Shown: positions 26,072 through 34,814 of the stretch, in pieces
How the letters are laid out: each line of letters starts with the position of its first letter
Numbering within the stretch: the stretch's first letter is position 1
Made by a program: the position numbers and the translations under genes
Assembly (NCBI GenBank): GCA_017415505.1
Contig: JAFQGG010000011.1
Coordinates: 1 to 60,174, forward strand
Direction of reading: 5' to 3'
From: Clostridia bacterium
Lineage (GTDB): Bacteria > Bacillota > Clostridia > Christensenellales > Borkfalkiaceae
Length of the DNA: 60,174 nt
Notes under the pieces: generated by a model
Told to the model about the DNA's origin: nothing
The model's input: the letters and a program-made list of their open reading frames with translations, nothing else
Database searches by the model: none

Positions 26072-26998
26072 ATGAAATACGGGATTTTATTGGAAATGCT
26101 GTTCGATCTTTTGGAAAAACGGACGGTAACGGCGCAGGCGTTCGCGGACAAATTCGAAATTTCGGTGCGAACGGTGTACCGCTACGTGGACGAGCTTTCG
26201 TTCGTCCTGCCCATACAAGTCATGCGCGGGCGCAACGGCGGGATTTGCATTTCGGATAGCTACAAACTACCCAAAGGTTTTATGACGAAGGAAGAATACG
26301 AGTCGGCAATCGAGGCGTTGGAAGTCATGTATTCCCAACTCCCCGAGTCGCGCTTTTTGGACGCAAAGCGCAAGCTTTCCTCGCAGTTAAAATCGGAAAC
26401 GCGAGATCTTGCCCATTCGGGGGAATTGGGCACGATCTTAATCGACGGCGGTACTTGGGGCGACTCCGCGCTTTTCTCCGAAAAAATGCGATTATTCGAG
26501 GAATGTATCAAGGAGCGTATCGTGCTAGAAATCGAATACCATTCGAGGGGCGGTGAAAAGACCCTGCGAAAAATCGAACCGCACGTACTTGTGTTCAAGC
26601 AAAACGTTTGGTACGCCTACTCGTTTTGCCATTTGAAACGAGAGTTTCGACTGTTCCGTTTGGGGCGGGTGCACTCGGCAATGAAAACGGACGAACGGTT
26701 TTTCAAACGCCCGTTCGAACGGGAGGATATCCCACTTAATTTTTGGACGGACGAAACGCAAGCGATCGAAGCGCGCTTCGAAGTCGCCGACGAAGCATTC
26801 GCCGACGTACAGGATTGGCTCGGCGGAGAAAATTTATACGAAGCAAACGGAAAATGGCAAGCGAGCGTTCGCCTGCCCGACGGCGAGGGCTTGGTGTTGA
26901 AAATTTTGAGCATGGGCGCGGGCGTAAAAGTCCTTTATCCCGAATCCCTCAAACAACGCGTAAAAGAAACAGCAAAAGCGATTGCAAAGCAATATTAA
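26072..26998 (+). CDS. HTH/WYL domain transcriptional regulator (YafY-like)
   Basis: A 308-residue protein. Residues 1-60 form an HTH_11-type winged helix (LLEMLFDLLEKRTVTAQAFADKFEISVRTVYRYVDEL). Residues 140-225 form the WYL domain, seen as VLEIEYHSRGGEKTLRKIEPH...WYAYSFCHLKREFRLFRLGRV. A WCX-type C-terminal domain follows. Ligand and targets are unknown. AAAGGAG precedes the ATG. An inverted repeat lies in its own promoter, suggesting autoregulation. Confidence 0.92.
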   Translation: MKYGILLEMLFDLLEKRTVTAQAFADKFEISVRTVYRYVDELSFVLPIQVMRGRNGGICISDSYKLPKGFMTKEEYESAIEALEVMYSQLPESRFLDAKRKLSSQLKSETRDLAHSGELGTILIDGGTWGDSALFSEKMRLFEECIKERIVLEIEYHSRGGEKTLRKIEPHVLVFKQNVWYAYSFCHLKREFRLFRLGRVHSAMKTDERFFKRPFEREDIPLNFWTDETQAIEARFEVADEAFADVQDWLGGENLYEANGKWQASVRLPDGEGLVLKILSMGAGVKVLYPESLKQRVKETAKAIAKQY

Positions 26999-27067
26999 AC
27001 GGAGGGGCAAGCTCCTTTGCTTGACGCCTTTACGTTCTCTCCACCAAACGCTTCTTTTTTCTACCCA

Positions 27068-27417
27068 CATGTAAACCAATTTTGGTTTACATGTTTTTTC
27101 TCTCTCATCTCTTTCCTTCCGCTACTATATGCGCGCCCCGCCAAGCATTTTTGTTTTCCGTATCAAGTGCCCCATGTAAACCAAAATTGGTTTACATGGG
27201 GTTCATCTTTCTCGTCTTCCCTCTGTCGTTATATGCGCTCCGTCAAACATTTTTTCTTTCCGCCCCCAAGCTTTATTCTCCATGTAAACCAATTTTGGTT
27301 TACATGTGGTTTTTCTTCCATCTTTCCCGTCTTCCCACTGCCGTTATATGCGCTCCCTCAAATATTTTTCCTTTCCGCGCCAAGCGTTTTTCATGTAAAC
27401 CAATTTTGGTTTACGTG
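27068..27417. repeat. Tandem array with 26-bp palindrome (half-site CATGTAAACCAAT)
   Basis: Four copies of a near-perfect 26-bp palindrome begin near 27068, 27174, 27281 and 27392. They are separated by similar spacers of about 80 bp, rich in pyrimidines and containing a conserved TATATGCGC core, giving three full units of 105-110 bp. The family is distinct from the AAAACTTAACCA palindrome. It fills most of the 528-bp gap after the WYL gene. No coding potential is seen. Confidence 0.85.
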
Positions 27418-27471
27418 GGTTAGCCCTTTTTTCCTATCAAGCCTTTTGTTTGATAGCCCGACATATAGGAA

Positions 27472-27507
27472 TAGCCACCCAACCGCAAGGGTTGGGTGGC
27501 TAAGTTT
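27472..27507 (+). terminator. Hairpin terminator at the end of the palindrome array
   Basis: Stem TAGCCACCCAACC/GGTTGGGTGGCTA (13 bp), 5-nt loop, then AAGTTTTTA. It may end plus-strand transcription from the WYL side or minus-strand transcription of the remnant gene. Confidence 0.65.
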
Positions 27508-27526
27508 TTAGATTGAATATCCAAAA

Positions 27527-27715
27527 TTATCCAATAAAAGTATTATTATCCGCGTTTACGGTAGGATTATAAGAAGTATCGTGAGCTTGAAGATATATTG
27601 CACCGCCCAAAGAACTCTTCGTCACAAACGTATTACCGTTCAAAATGACGGGATTGCCAGATGCGTATTTACCCAAGTAAATGGAATTTCCTCTCGTTTC
27701 ACCTTTGCAAGGCTC
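27527..27715 (-). pseudogene. 3' remnant of a beta-helix surface protein gene
   Basis: The frame encodes a C-terminal piece in the style of the adjacent giant protein: repeated Asn/Gly turns such as NSIYLGKYASGNPVILNGNTFV and the end NADNNTFIG. It has no start or ribosome site. The open frame continues upstream only through the terminator of the adjacent gene. It is probably the tail of a paralogue lost by deletion. A displaced 3' end that once belonged to the neighbour is an alternative. Confidence 0.5.
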
Positions 27716-27729
27716 GTATAAAAATGGAA

Positions 27730-27755
27730 AAGCGGTGAGCCGAAGCTCACCGCTT
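27730..27755 (-). terminator. Terminator of the SipW-type surface protein gene
   Basis: An 11-bp stem AAGCGGTGAGC/GCTCACCGCTT with tetraloop (CGAA on the plus strand). On the minus strand it is followed by a T-rich stretch. Confidence 0.75.
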
Positions 27756-27839
27756 AAAAGTTTATTAGAATCAATGCGTTTATAAAACACTTTTCTAACT
27801 CTTTCTTTGACTACGCCAAACGGCGTTGACAAAATTTGA

Positions 27840-30800
27840 TTAGTTCAACGTTACCTTGTCAACGTTAGCAACAAGCGTTGCAAGATTGTCAGCCGTAACC
27901 ACTACGCCGTCAAGTTTGCAGTTTTCAAGCGTAACCGCACCTCTCGCATCAATCTGATAACCTGCTACAAATTCGCAGTTTACGAACTTAGCATCGTTAT
28001 AAGGACGGCAGAATTTATAACCAGAACCCTCGCCAAACGAACAGTTGGTAAAGATAACTTCCTTGTGCACAGCCGAGAAACTCGTCCAGCCATTCACTTT
28101 ACAATCCGTCAAGTATACACCATACGCAGAATTACCAGCATCGGAGTTGAACGTGTAAACAACGTTTTTAAACTCAACGTTTTCAATATATACGTCCGCA
28201 TTTGCACCAGGCATAAAGATACCACGCATTGCACCCGCAACCGTCAAGTTCTTAATCGTACCACCCGTCGCACTAATAGCACAATCCCACGTATCATTTG
28301 CACCATTAACAGTCAAAGTGTAACCGTTTCCATCAACAACGTGACCTTTCGTCACTTCGATACCCGCCTTGCTGTAACCACCTTTCGTTGCGGTCATCGT
28401 AATATCGTTAATGAAGATTACGTCTTCATTCGCTTTAAGAGCCACTTTCAACGAATCCCCGTTAGAAACTGCCGTAACGCCGTCGATTACGATTTTTGCG
28501 CCCGTAGCCGTATTTTTAATTTCAAGCGTACCTTCAATTTTGTTATTGGTCATCGTCAAGGTCGAATAGTCAGCCGTACCGCGAAGAATGATAACCGCGT
28601 CGCCATCGTTACATTCCGATTTCAACGTGTTGTTCTTTACCTCATAAACTTCCTTAGCACCCGAACCGCCCGAGCTTTCACCAAAACGAAGTGCATAGCC
28701 TTTTACGTTGAACTTACAGTCGTCAACCGTTACGTTCGTGCTGTTATTGAAGTTTGCGCCGTTCTTAGAGTTAACGGTACACTTTTCAACGAGCACACCG
28801 TCAATACCTTTTACTTGCATCAACGAATGCGCATTGGCGGTAGCCGTACAGCCTTTAACCGTCAAGTTCTTGTCACCGCCCGTGTAGGACTTAATACCAA
28901 CCGCGCCAGCTACGTCAAACGTACAATTTTCAACCGTTACGTTGCAGGTGTAACGAGTAGCATTCGTGCCGTCGCCAAGATTAATACAAGCATCTTGGGA
29001 AATGCTTTGTGCATTGAAGTTAACACCCACAATCGTCAAGCCCGCCGTCGTATACGTGCCCGATTTCCCATCAACGGTGATAACGCCAGCAACGGTGTTG
29101 CCGTTACCTGCAATCGTGATTTGCACGTCAGGTTTTTGAGCAACGGTTACGTCCCCGTTGATAGGACCAGCCAAATTAACGGTTGCATTACCCGTTGCGT
29201 TGTTCAACTTCGTTTGAAGTGCCGACGCGCTACCAACGTATTCAACGCCGTCGATTACGAGAATACCCGTACCCGTGGTGCCGTAAGCCGCACCAGCGAT
29301 TTCGTTGCCCGTAAGGTCAACGGCTACGTTTGCGGAAAGCTTGCCCGTGAACTTGCAGTTCGTGAGGGTAACGCTCGTACCGCTTTGATTATGCCATACA
29401 CCTACAACACCGCCCATTTCGTCAGCTTCTTCCGCTTCTTCCGCACCGTAAATTTCTACGTCACCGGAAACGGTTACGTTAGTAAACTTGTTGTTATAGT
29501 GCGCGATACCGAACGCACCGCCTACGTCGCAAGTAGAACCGTATACGTCAATATTAGAAGTAATGTCCTTAAATTCGTGACCGCCTTCACCGTTGAAACC
29601 AACGACGCCACCAACGTACGTTCTGTACGCCGTGCCGTTTTCAACGGAATTCGCGCTTACGTAAGAACCTTCGTTTACGTTAACCGTTACGTCCGTCCAG
29701 TTTGCATACGCGTTTTTACCGCCAACCGTACCAACGTACGCCATACCGTCTACTTCTACGTTACCCGTTACGTTGATATTCGTATATTTAGAGGTGTACG
29801 GCGTACCAGCTACAACGCCAACGTTCAATCTACCAACTACTTTCGCGTTGTCAATCGTTACGTTCTTGATTTCGCCGTTTTTCGTAACTCCGAAAAGACC
29901 TACGTTGCTCTTTCCAGCCATACGAACGTCAAGGTTGCTGATAACGAAACCGTTACCGTCGAACGTACCGTTGAAAGAGGTGGAGGAATTACCGATAGGC
30001 ATCCAGGTTACACCTGCAAGGTCGATGTTCGCGCCAAGCTTAACCGTCTTGCCCGCGTAAGAATTTCCGCCGTTTACCGATTCCGCAAACGTAACGAATT
30101 CTTGAACGCTGGTAATCATAATCTCTTTATTTTCGGTTTCTTCAAAGCTTACTTCTTCCGCAGTCGTAATGGATACTTCGCAGAAGTGGGAAACTTCGTA
30201 AGAAATAACCCCGCCCGTTACGGTTGCATACGTTACGAATTCGCCGTCGTGAGAAACTTCCACTTTCGTGCCTTCCGCAAACGCGCTACCTACGGGAAGC
30301 GTTACGGTTATTTTACCGAGCGCATCGGAAAGGTCAACTTCGTTACCGTCTTGGTCAATGAGTTCAAGCGTTTCAAACGTAACGGTGTTGTTCGTTGCAT
30401 CCACGATAGGAGCGGACGCCGCAATGGACACGGACGTTACTTCACTATCAAATTCGTTATACACGCTTGCAGGAACGATAAATGTTACGTTACTTTCCAT
30501 CGAAGATCTAAGGATAAGATCATCACCGTTATCGGGTGCTTCTTCAGGTGCGGTCATAATGGGCGCGCCCGTATCGTAGTCAGGTCCGAAGCTGTCGTTT
30601 TCAGACGCCAACTGCGTTGCAAACACGTTGATACCGAGGTCGATTTGAGGAACGTTTACGCCGTCGTGGTTCGCTTTGTTGTCAACCGTTTCAGGCATAT
30701 AAACGACCATTGCAAGGTATTTTTCCGTACCCGCAAAAAGTTTATCCGCTTCATTGTAACCTTTGGAAATTTTTTGACCGTCATTGCCAACCGACAAAAG

Positions 30801-31256
30801 CGCGTCTTCGCGCGTTTCGTACATAATCGCCGCTTTATCCGAATTGTCCGAAATTTCCACTGCGTCCGTGCTATCCATACCGAAGTATATGTAATCGGAA
30901 AGTCTAAGCGTTTCGCCCGCCACGTTCTTACCCGTCGTTTCGGAAACGATATTTACGCCGAATTGATACTTGAAGTCAAGCGAGCCTGCGTTCGCAAGTC
31001 TGAAGTATGCAACTTCGGTTGCACCCGGTTCCCAAAGCTGGTTGGTAAGGATATTGGATTGACCTTTCACGTCTTCCCAAGAATCACCGTCCCAGTATTC
31101 AAGTTCCACGTCGAGATTACCCGACTTGATGACATTGTTGCTACTCGTTACGGAATCCGTAAACCAAGCGAACGTCGTGCCTACAAGCATGGAAGCGCTC
31201 ATCGTCATTGCAACCGCGCCCATAACCAATGCTTTCATTCCTTTCTTTTTTGCCAT
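27840..31256 (-). CDS. Large SipW-dependent-type surface protein with GLUG/beta-helix repeats
   Basis: An 1138-residue exported protein. Residues 1-45 are a SipW-type signal peptide (KALVMGAVAMTMSASMLVG, then TFAWFTDSVTSSNN) and residues 30-225 resemble TasA/camelysin. A beta-sandwich-like linker spans about 240-385. GLUG-type repeats (GTFDGNGFVISNL, NVGLFGVTKNGEIKNV) follow. The C-terminal half is a right-handed beta-helix rich in Asn, with segments such as VTVENCTFDV and FTNCSFGEG. No LPxTG or SLH anchor is visible. Role is probably adhesion or matrix. The ATG at 31256 follows GGAGG; the more upstream in-frame codon was rejected. Base composition is more AT-rich than neighbours. Confidence 0.85.
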   Translation of the reverse strand: MAKKKGMKALVMGAVAMTMSASMLVGTTFAWFTDSVTSSNNVIKSGNLDVELEYWDGDSWEDVKGQSNILTNQLWEPGATEVAYFRLANAGSLDFKYQFGVNIVSETTGKNVAGETLRLSDYIYFGMDSTDAVEISDNSDKAAIMYETREDALLSVGNDGQKISKGYNEADKLFAGTEKYLAMVVYMPETVDNKANHDGVNVPQIDLGINVFATQLASENDSFGPDYDTGAPIMTAPEEAPDNGDDLILRSSMESNVTFIVPASVYNEFDSEVTSVSIAASAPIVDATNNTVTFETLELIDQDGNEVDLSDALGKITVTLPVGSAFAEGTKVEVSHDGEFVTYATVTGGVISYEVSHFCEVSITTAEEVSFEETENKEIMITSVQEFVTFAESVNGGNSYAGKTVKLGANIDLAGVTWMPIGNSSTSFNGTFDGNGFVISNLDVRMAGKSNVGLFGVTKNGEIKNVTIDNAKVVGRLNVGVVAGTPYTSKYTNINVTGNVEVDGMAYVGTVGGKNAYANWTDVTVNVNEGSYVSANSVENGTAYRTYVGGVVGFNGEGGHEFKDITSNIDVYGSTCDVGGAFGIAHYNNKFTNVTVSGDVEIYGAEEAEEADEMGGVVGVWHNQSGTSVTLTNCKFTGKLSANVAVDLTGNEIAGAAYGTTGTGILVIDGVEYVGSASALQTKLNNATGNATVNLAGPINGDVTVAQKPDVQITIAGNGNTVAGVITVDGKSGTYTTAGLTIVGVNFNAQSISQDACINLGDGTNATRYTCNVTVENCTFDVAGAVGIKSYTGGDKNLTVKGCTATANAHSLMQVKGIDGVLVEKCTVNSKNGANFNNSTNVTVDDCKFNVKGYALRFGESSGGSGAKEVYEVKNNTLKSECNDGDAVIILRGTADYSTLTMTNNKIEGTLEIKNTATGAKIVIDGVTAVSNGDSLKVALKANEDVIFINDITMTATKGGYSKAGIEVTKGHVVDGNGYTLTVNGANDTWDCAISATGGTIKNLTVAGAMRGIFMPGANADVYIENVEFKNVVYTFNSDAGNSAYGVYLTDCKVNGWTSFSAVHKEVIFTNCSFGEGSGYKFCRPYNDAKFVNCEFVAGYQIDARGAVTLENCKLDGVVVTADNLATLVANVDKVTLN

Positions 31257-31264
31257 AATTAACC

Positions 31265-31420
31265 TCCGCAAAAAAATATTGTTTGAGTATTTATATTCAT
31301 ACTTTTACCTCATTATAACACACCCCCCCCCCTTTGTCAAGCATTTTATAACCATTTCGAAATATTTTTTGGCTATGTCACAGAAAACGGTGGATTTACG
31401 CAAAAATATTTTTTTGCGGA
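31265..31420. other. Inverted 16-bp repeats flanking the surface-protein promoter
   Basis: TCCGCAAAAAAATATT (31265-31280) is the exact reverse complement of 31405-31420. The pair brackets the promoter and poly-G tract, with 124 bp between arms and some further imperfect matching inward. This layout is that of an invertible promoter, but the right arm is part of a local palindrome (31400-31419) and both arms are AT-rich. No invertase gene is in the window. Confidence 0.35.
31312..31340 (-). promoter_or_regulatory. Promoter of the surface protein with a G10 tract in the spacer
   Basis: Minus-strand TTGACA (31335-31340) and TATAAT (31312-31317), both perfect, are 17 bp apart. Ten of those 17 bases are an uninterrupted G run (C run on the plus strand at 31323-31332). 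Slippage of the run would change the spacer and so the promoter strength. Confidence 0.8.
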
Positions 31421-31580
31421 TTGACGAGAAAAATACAAGAAAGACAAGCGTTTTGTGCGCGCGCATACTTGGAAAGTATGAAAACGAGCAAAACACGAAG
31501 TATTTCACAGAATTTTTCCGTCAAAAATCAACCGAGTGATGGGACAGAGCCTTTTTTTTAATTTCTTTATCCCGAAAACG

Positions 31581-31609
31581 GAATATCCGCACGCGGGCGC
31601 GCTTATACT
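31581..31609 (+). promoter_or_regulatory. SigE-type promoter of murG-yunB
   Basis: GAATATC (31581-31587, 6 of 7 to KMATATW), 14 bp, CTTATACT (31602-31609, 6 of 8 to CATACAMT). The murG ATG lies 6 nt downstream. The 240 bp between here and the surface-protein promoter hold no gene, only AT-rich sequence and a short hairpin near 31463. Confidence 0.55.
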
Positions 31610-31615
31610 ATATAT

Positions 31616-32671
31616 ATGAAAAAGATTTTATTTACGGGCGGGGGAAGCGCGGGGCACGTCGTACCTAATATCGCGCTTTTCGAACAGCTCTTATCCGAAG
31701 GCGAAACGGACGTTTGTTATATGGGTACGAACGGCATTGAAAAACGTATTCTTTCCGAATGGAAAGTGCCCTTTTACGAAATCGAGTGTCCAAAACTCGT
31801 GCGCGGGGGCGGTATTTCGGTATGGAAACGAAACGCCAAAATACCGTTTTCCTTTTTTCGCGCGGTGAAAGACGCGAAACGGGGCTTGCGCGTTTTACGC
31901 CCCGACGCCGTATTTTCTAAGGGCGGTTACGTCGCCCTGCCCGTCGTAATCGCCGCGTGGCAAATGAAGATTCCCTGCTACGCCCACGAAAGCGATTTTT
32001 CCGCAGGGCTTGCCAACCGTATTTCCGCGCGGTTTTGCAAGAAAATTTTCACCTCGTTCCCCGAAACGGCGAAAAAGCTCAAACGGGGCGCTTTTAGCGG
32101 TGCGCCCGTCAAACGCTCGGTATTTGCTTGCACGCGCGCGGAAGCGCGAAAAAAATACGGGATCGGTTTTCAAGAAAAAGTACTGCTCGTTTTCGGGGGC
32201 GGAAGCGGTAGTGAGGTCATCAATCAAGCAATTCGCGCGCAACTTAAAACGCTCACGAAAACTTTCGTCGTCTTACACGCGTGCGGGAAAGGCAACCTCG
32301 CGGATATACGGGAGAAAGGGTATATACAAACGGAATTCATCAAAGACATGGGTACGGCGTACGCCTGCGCGGACGCCGTCGTTTCTCGCGCGGGCGCAGG
32401 AACGGTTTTCGAGCTTCTCGCGCTCAAAAAGCCCGCCCTCCTTATCCCTCTCGAAGGGCAAACGCGAGGCGATCAAATCGAGAACGCCGAGTATTTTGAA
32501 AAGCGCGGGCTTTGCCGAGTCCTCAAACAAAGCGAGCTTTCTCGCCTTAGCGAGGAAGCAAAAAACACGCTCGAAGATACCGAGCTTAAAAAACGGCTCT
32601 CCGCGCACGAGTACCCGCTCGGCAACGAGCGGATTTTGAGTGAATTGAAAAGGGCGATTCAAAATGGGTAA
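31616..32671 (+). CDS. murG: MurG-like glycosyltransferase, probably sporulation-specific
   Basis: A 351-residue GT28 enzyme. The N-terminal lipid-acceptor domain has FTGGGSAGHVVPNIAL and the C-terminal UDP-GlcNAc domain has LVFGGGSGSEVIN and SRAGAGTVFELLALKKPALLIPL. MurG adds GlcNAc to lipid I to make lipid II. This copy is not in a dcw cluster. It overlaps yunB by 8 nt and has a sigE-like promoter and no Shine-Dalgarno, so I infer a mother-cell enzyme for cortex precursor synthesis rather than the vegetative MurG. Confidence 0.88.
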   Translation: MKKILFTGGGSAGHVVPNIALFEQLLSEGETDVCYMGTNGIEKRILSEWKVPFYEIECPKLVRGGGISVWKRNAKIPFSFFRAVKDAKRGLRVLRPDAVFSKGGYVALPVVIAAWQMKIPCYAHESDFSAGLANRISARFCKKIFTSFPETAKKLKRGAFSGAPVKRSVFACTRAEARKKYGIGFQEKVLLVFGGGSGSEVINQAIRAQLKTLTKTFVVLHACGKGNLADIREKGYIQTEFIKDMGTAYACADAVVSRAGAGTVFELLALKKPALLIPLEGQTRGDQIENAEYFEKRGLCRVLKQSELSRLSEEAKNTLEDTELKKRLSAHEYPLGNERILSELKRAIQNG

Positions 32672-33362
32672 GTTTCGGGAATACGACCTACCCGCTTACC
32701 CGCCGAAAAGAAAAAAACGCCGTTTGAAACGGCGGTTATTTTTCATACTCGTTTCCGCGGTGGGAATTTTCATTCTTCTGTTTATTTATTTCCAACGCAA
32801 CGTGACGCGCGTGCTCATTTCCATTAGCGAAGCGACGATGCGCGCGAGTACCACCGTTGCCGTCAACGACGCGGTATATTATACCCTCTCCGACGATATG
32901 CGTTACGAGGACCTCGTTACCGTCACCCGCAACGAGGCGGGTGAAATCGTGGGCGTTTCCGCAAACTCGCTCAAAATCAACAAGATCGCCCGCGACACCG
33001 CTTCCATCTCCCAATCCAACCTAAAAAATTTGAGTCTAAACGGAATCCCCGTGCCCCTCGGCGCGCTCACGGGCATAGAGGCGTTTGCGGGGTTAGGTCC
33101 GAGTATTCAATTCCGTATCATTCCCGTAAGTAGCGTTTCGTGCGATTTTTCCTCTACCTTTGAAAGCGTGGGTATCAACCAAACGAAGCACTCTATCTAT
33201 CTCAACGTAATTGCGGATATTAGTATCGTCATGCCTTCGCGAACGGAGAATTTCGCCGTCACGACGGAAATTCTCGTCGGGGAATCGGTTATCGTCGGGC
33301 AAATCCCCGACGCGTATCTACAATCGGACGTCTTTGGCAATAAGCCCAATTTAACGGCGTGA
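32664..33362 (+). CDS. yunB: Sporulation protein YunB
   Basis: A 232-residue protein. A very basic N-terminus (KRKKRRLKRRLFF) precedes a single transmembrane helix at about 28-48; the rest is extracytoplasmic. The segments AVNDAVYYTL and IPLG-type PVPLGALTGIEAFAGLGPSIQFRIIPV match YunB. In Bacillus yunB is sigE-controlled; its function is not understood. The ATG overlaps the murG stop, so the two are translationally coupled. Confidence 0.88.
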   Translation: MGKFREYDLPAYPPKRKKRRLKRRLFFILVSAVGIFILLFIYFQRNVTRVLISISEATMRASTTVAVNDAVYYTLSDDMRYEDLVTVTRNEAGEIVGVSANSLKINKIARDTASISQSNLKNLSLNGIPVPLGALTGIEAFAGLGPSIQFRIIPVSSVSCDFSSTFESVGINQTKHSIYLNVIADISIVMPSRTENFAVTTEILVGESVIVGQIPDAYLQSDVFGNKPNLTA

Positions 33363-33384
33363 ACGCATACCTGCCCTCGCGTTT

Positions 33385-33768
33385 TTAATTCTTTTTCGAG
33401 CGGGAACGGAACAGCATAGCCATGAGAAACGAGAATATGACCGCCGCCGACACTCCCGCGCTCGCCGCGGAAAGTGCGCCCGTAAACGCGCCGAACAAGC
33501 CTTTTTGCGCGCCCTTCATTGCGCCGTTCGCCAATAAATACCCAAAGCCCGAGATAGGAACGGTCGCGCCCGCGCCCGCAAAATCCACGAGGTATTGATA
33601 CAATCCCAAGCCCTGCAAAATCACCCCGCAAAGCATAAAAGTGACGAGTATTTTTCCCGCCGTGAGGTCGGTATAGTTGATTACCACTTGCGCGATCGCG
33701 CAAATCGTACCGCCCACGGCGAACGCCTTAATAAACCCCCAAAAAATTTCCAAATACTGTTCAAACAT
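33385..33768 (-). CDS. spoVAE: Stage V sporulation protein AE
   Basis: A 127-residue membrane protein with four helices matching SpoVAE(b): FWGFIKAFAVGGTICAIAQVVINYT, GAGATVPISGFGYLLANGAMKGA. It is a component of the SpoVA channel that moves Ca-dipicolinate across the spore inner membrane. GAGGGG precedes the ATG. It follows spoVAD by 10 bp. Confidence 0.93.
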   Translation of the reverse strand: MFEQYLEIFWGFIKAFAVGGTICAIAQVVINYTDLTAGKILVTFMLCGVILQGLGLYQYLVDFAGAGATVPISGFGYLLANGAMKGAQKGLFGAFTGALSAASAGVSAAVIFSFLMAMLFRSRSKKN

Positions 33769-33778
33769 TCTATTCCCC

Positions 33779-34768
33779 TCACAAATTCTCTATCGCGACC
33801 GCGTGGCAAATTCCGGGGATACTCTCCCCTTGCCCGCTCGATACGGTAGAAAGCAACGCGCCCGTCGCGCAAAAAAGAACGCGGTTTAACTCCCGTTTTT
33901 TTATTTTATCCATAATATACGAATGGAACACCACCGCGCTACAACCCGCACCGCTACCGCCTTGGAATTCGTCCTCGATTACGTTATAGATAATCTCCCC
34001 GCAATCGACGTGATTTTTTTGTATATCCACGCCCTTTTCCCAAAGCAGGTCTTTGAGGATTCTACTGCCCAACGCGCCGAGGTCGCCCGTCACGATCAAA
34101 TCGTAATCGTCGGCGGTTCTGCCCGTATCTTTGAAGTGCGCCAAAATCGAATGAGCTGCGCTTGGACTCATTGCCGCGCCCATGTTGTTTACGTCGGTAA
34201 TACCGAAATCCACGACCTTACCAAAGGTCGCCGAAGTGATTGCGATATCGCTTCCCTTATCCGCAATCACGCACCCGCCCGCACCCGTCACCGTCCATTG
34301 TGACTGGGGCGGGCGGGTATTGCCAAGCTCCAAGGGGTATCTATACTGCCGTTCGGCGGAAGAAAAGTGACTACCCGTCGCCGCGACCACGCGCCGAAAA
34401 TACCCCGCGTTGACGAGCGCGCCCGCCAACGCCATACTCTCGGACATGGTAGAACACGCGCTATACACGCCAAGGAACGGGAAATCAAAATCGCGCGCGG
34501 CGAACGAGGCGGAAATAATTTGATTGAGCAAATCGCCTGAAATCAACATATCGATATCCGACTCTTTGAGTTTCGCGTTTTCGATTGCCTTCGATATGGC
34601 GTACGAAAGCATTTTGCACTCCGCCTTTTCGTAGGTGCTTTCTCCAAAAGTATCGTCGTCAAGCGTTCTATCCACGAAGTTCCCCACTACGCCCGCACAC
34701 TCTTTCGGGCCTGCCACCGTGCCCGTCGCCACGATTCTCGGTTTATTTTCAAAAAATATCGTTTGCAT
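33779..34768 (-). CDS. spoVAD: Stage V sporulation protein AD
   Basis: A 329-residue protein with a thiolase/ketoacyl-synthase-like fold as known for SpoVAD, which binds dipicolinic acid. Motifs include GVYSACSTMSESMALAGALV, GAGGCVIAD and GGSGAGCSAVVFHSYI. The start at MQTIFFENKP is normal for the family. There is no Shine-Dalgarno; instead a consensus sigG promoter ends 8 nt upstream. The in-frame stretch further upstream would put the promoter inside the gene and was rejected. Confidence 0.94.
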   Translation of the reverse strand: MQTIFFENKPRIVATGTVAGPKECAGVVGNFVDRTLDDDTFGESTYEKAECKMLSYAISKAIENAKLKESDIDMLISGDLLNQIISASFAARDFDFPFLGVYSACSTMSESMALAGALVNAGYFRRVVAATGSHFSSAERQYRYPLELGNTRPPQSQWTVTGAGGCVIADKGSDIAITSATFGKVVDFGITDVNNMGAAMSPSAAHSILAHFKDTGRTADDYDLIVTGDLGALGSRILKDLLWEKGVDIQKNHVDCGEIIYNVIEDEFQGGSGAGCSAVVFHSYIMDKIKKRELNRVLFCATGALLSTVSSGQGESIPGICHAVAIENL

Positions 34769-34776
34769 ATCATAAG

Positions 34777-34806
34777 TAGTATGAAAAGCACTCGCAATTT
34801 TTATAC
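34777..34806 (-). promoter_or_regulatory. SigG-type promoter of spoVAD-spoVAE
   Basis: Minus-strand GTATA (34802-34806, matches GHATR), 18 bp, CATACTA (34777-34783, full match to CATNMTA). The -10 ends 8 nt before the ATG. Confidence 0.75.
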
Positions 34807-34814
34807 GCTCCCAT

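Noticed and set aside
28065-31262. Very long open frame on the plus strand opposite the surface protein gene
   Set aside because: It is antisense to a gene with a signal peptide, recognisable domains and a ribosome site, and its product is Arg/Val/Asn-rich with no domain. It arises from codon bias of the real gene.
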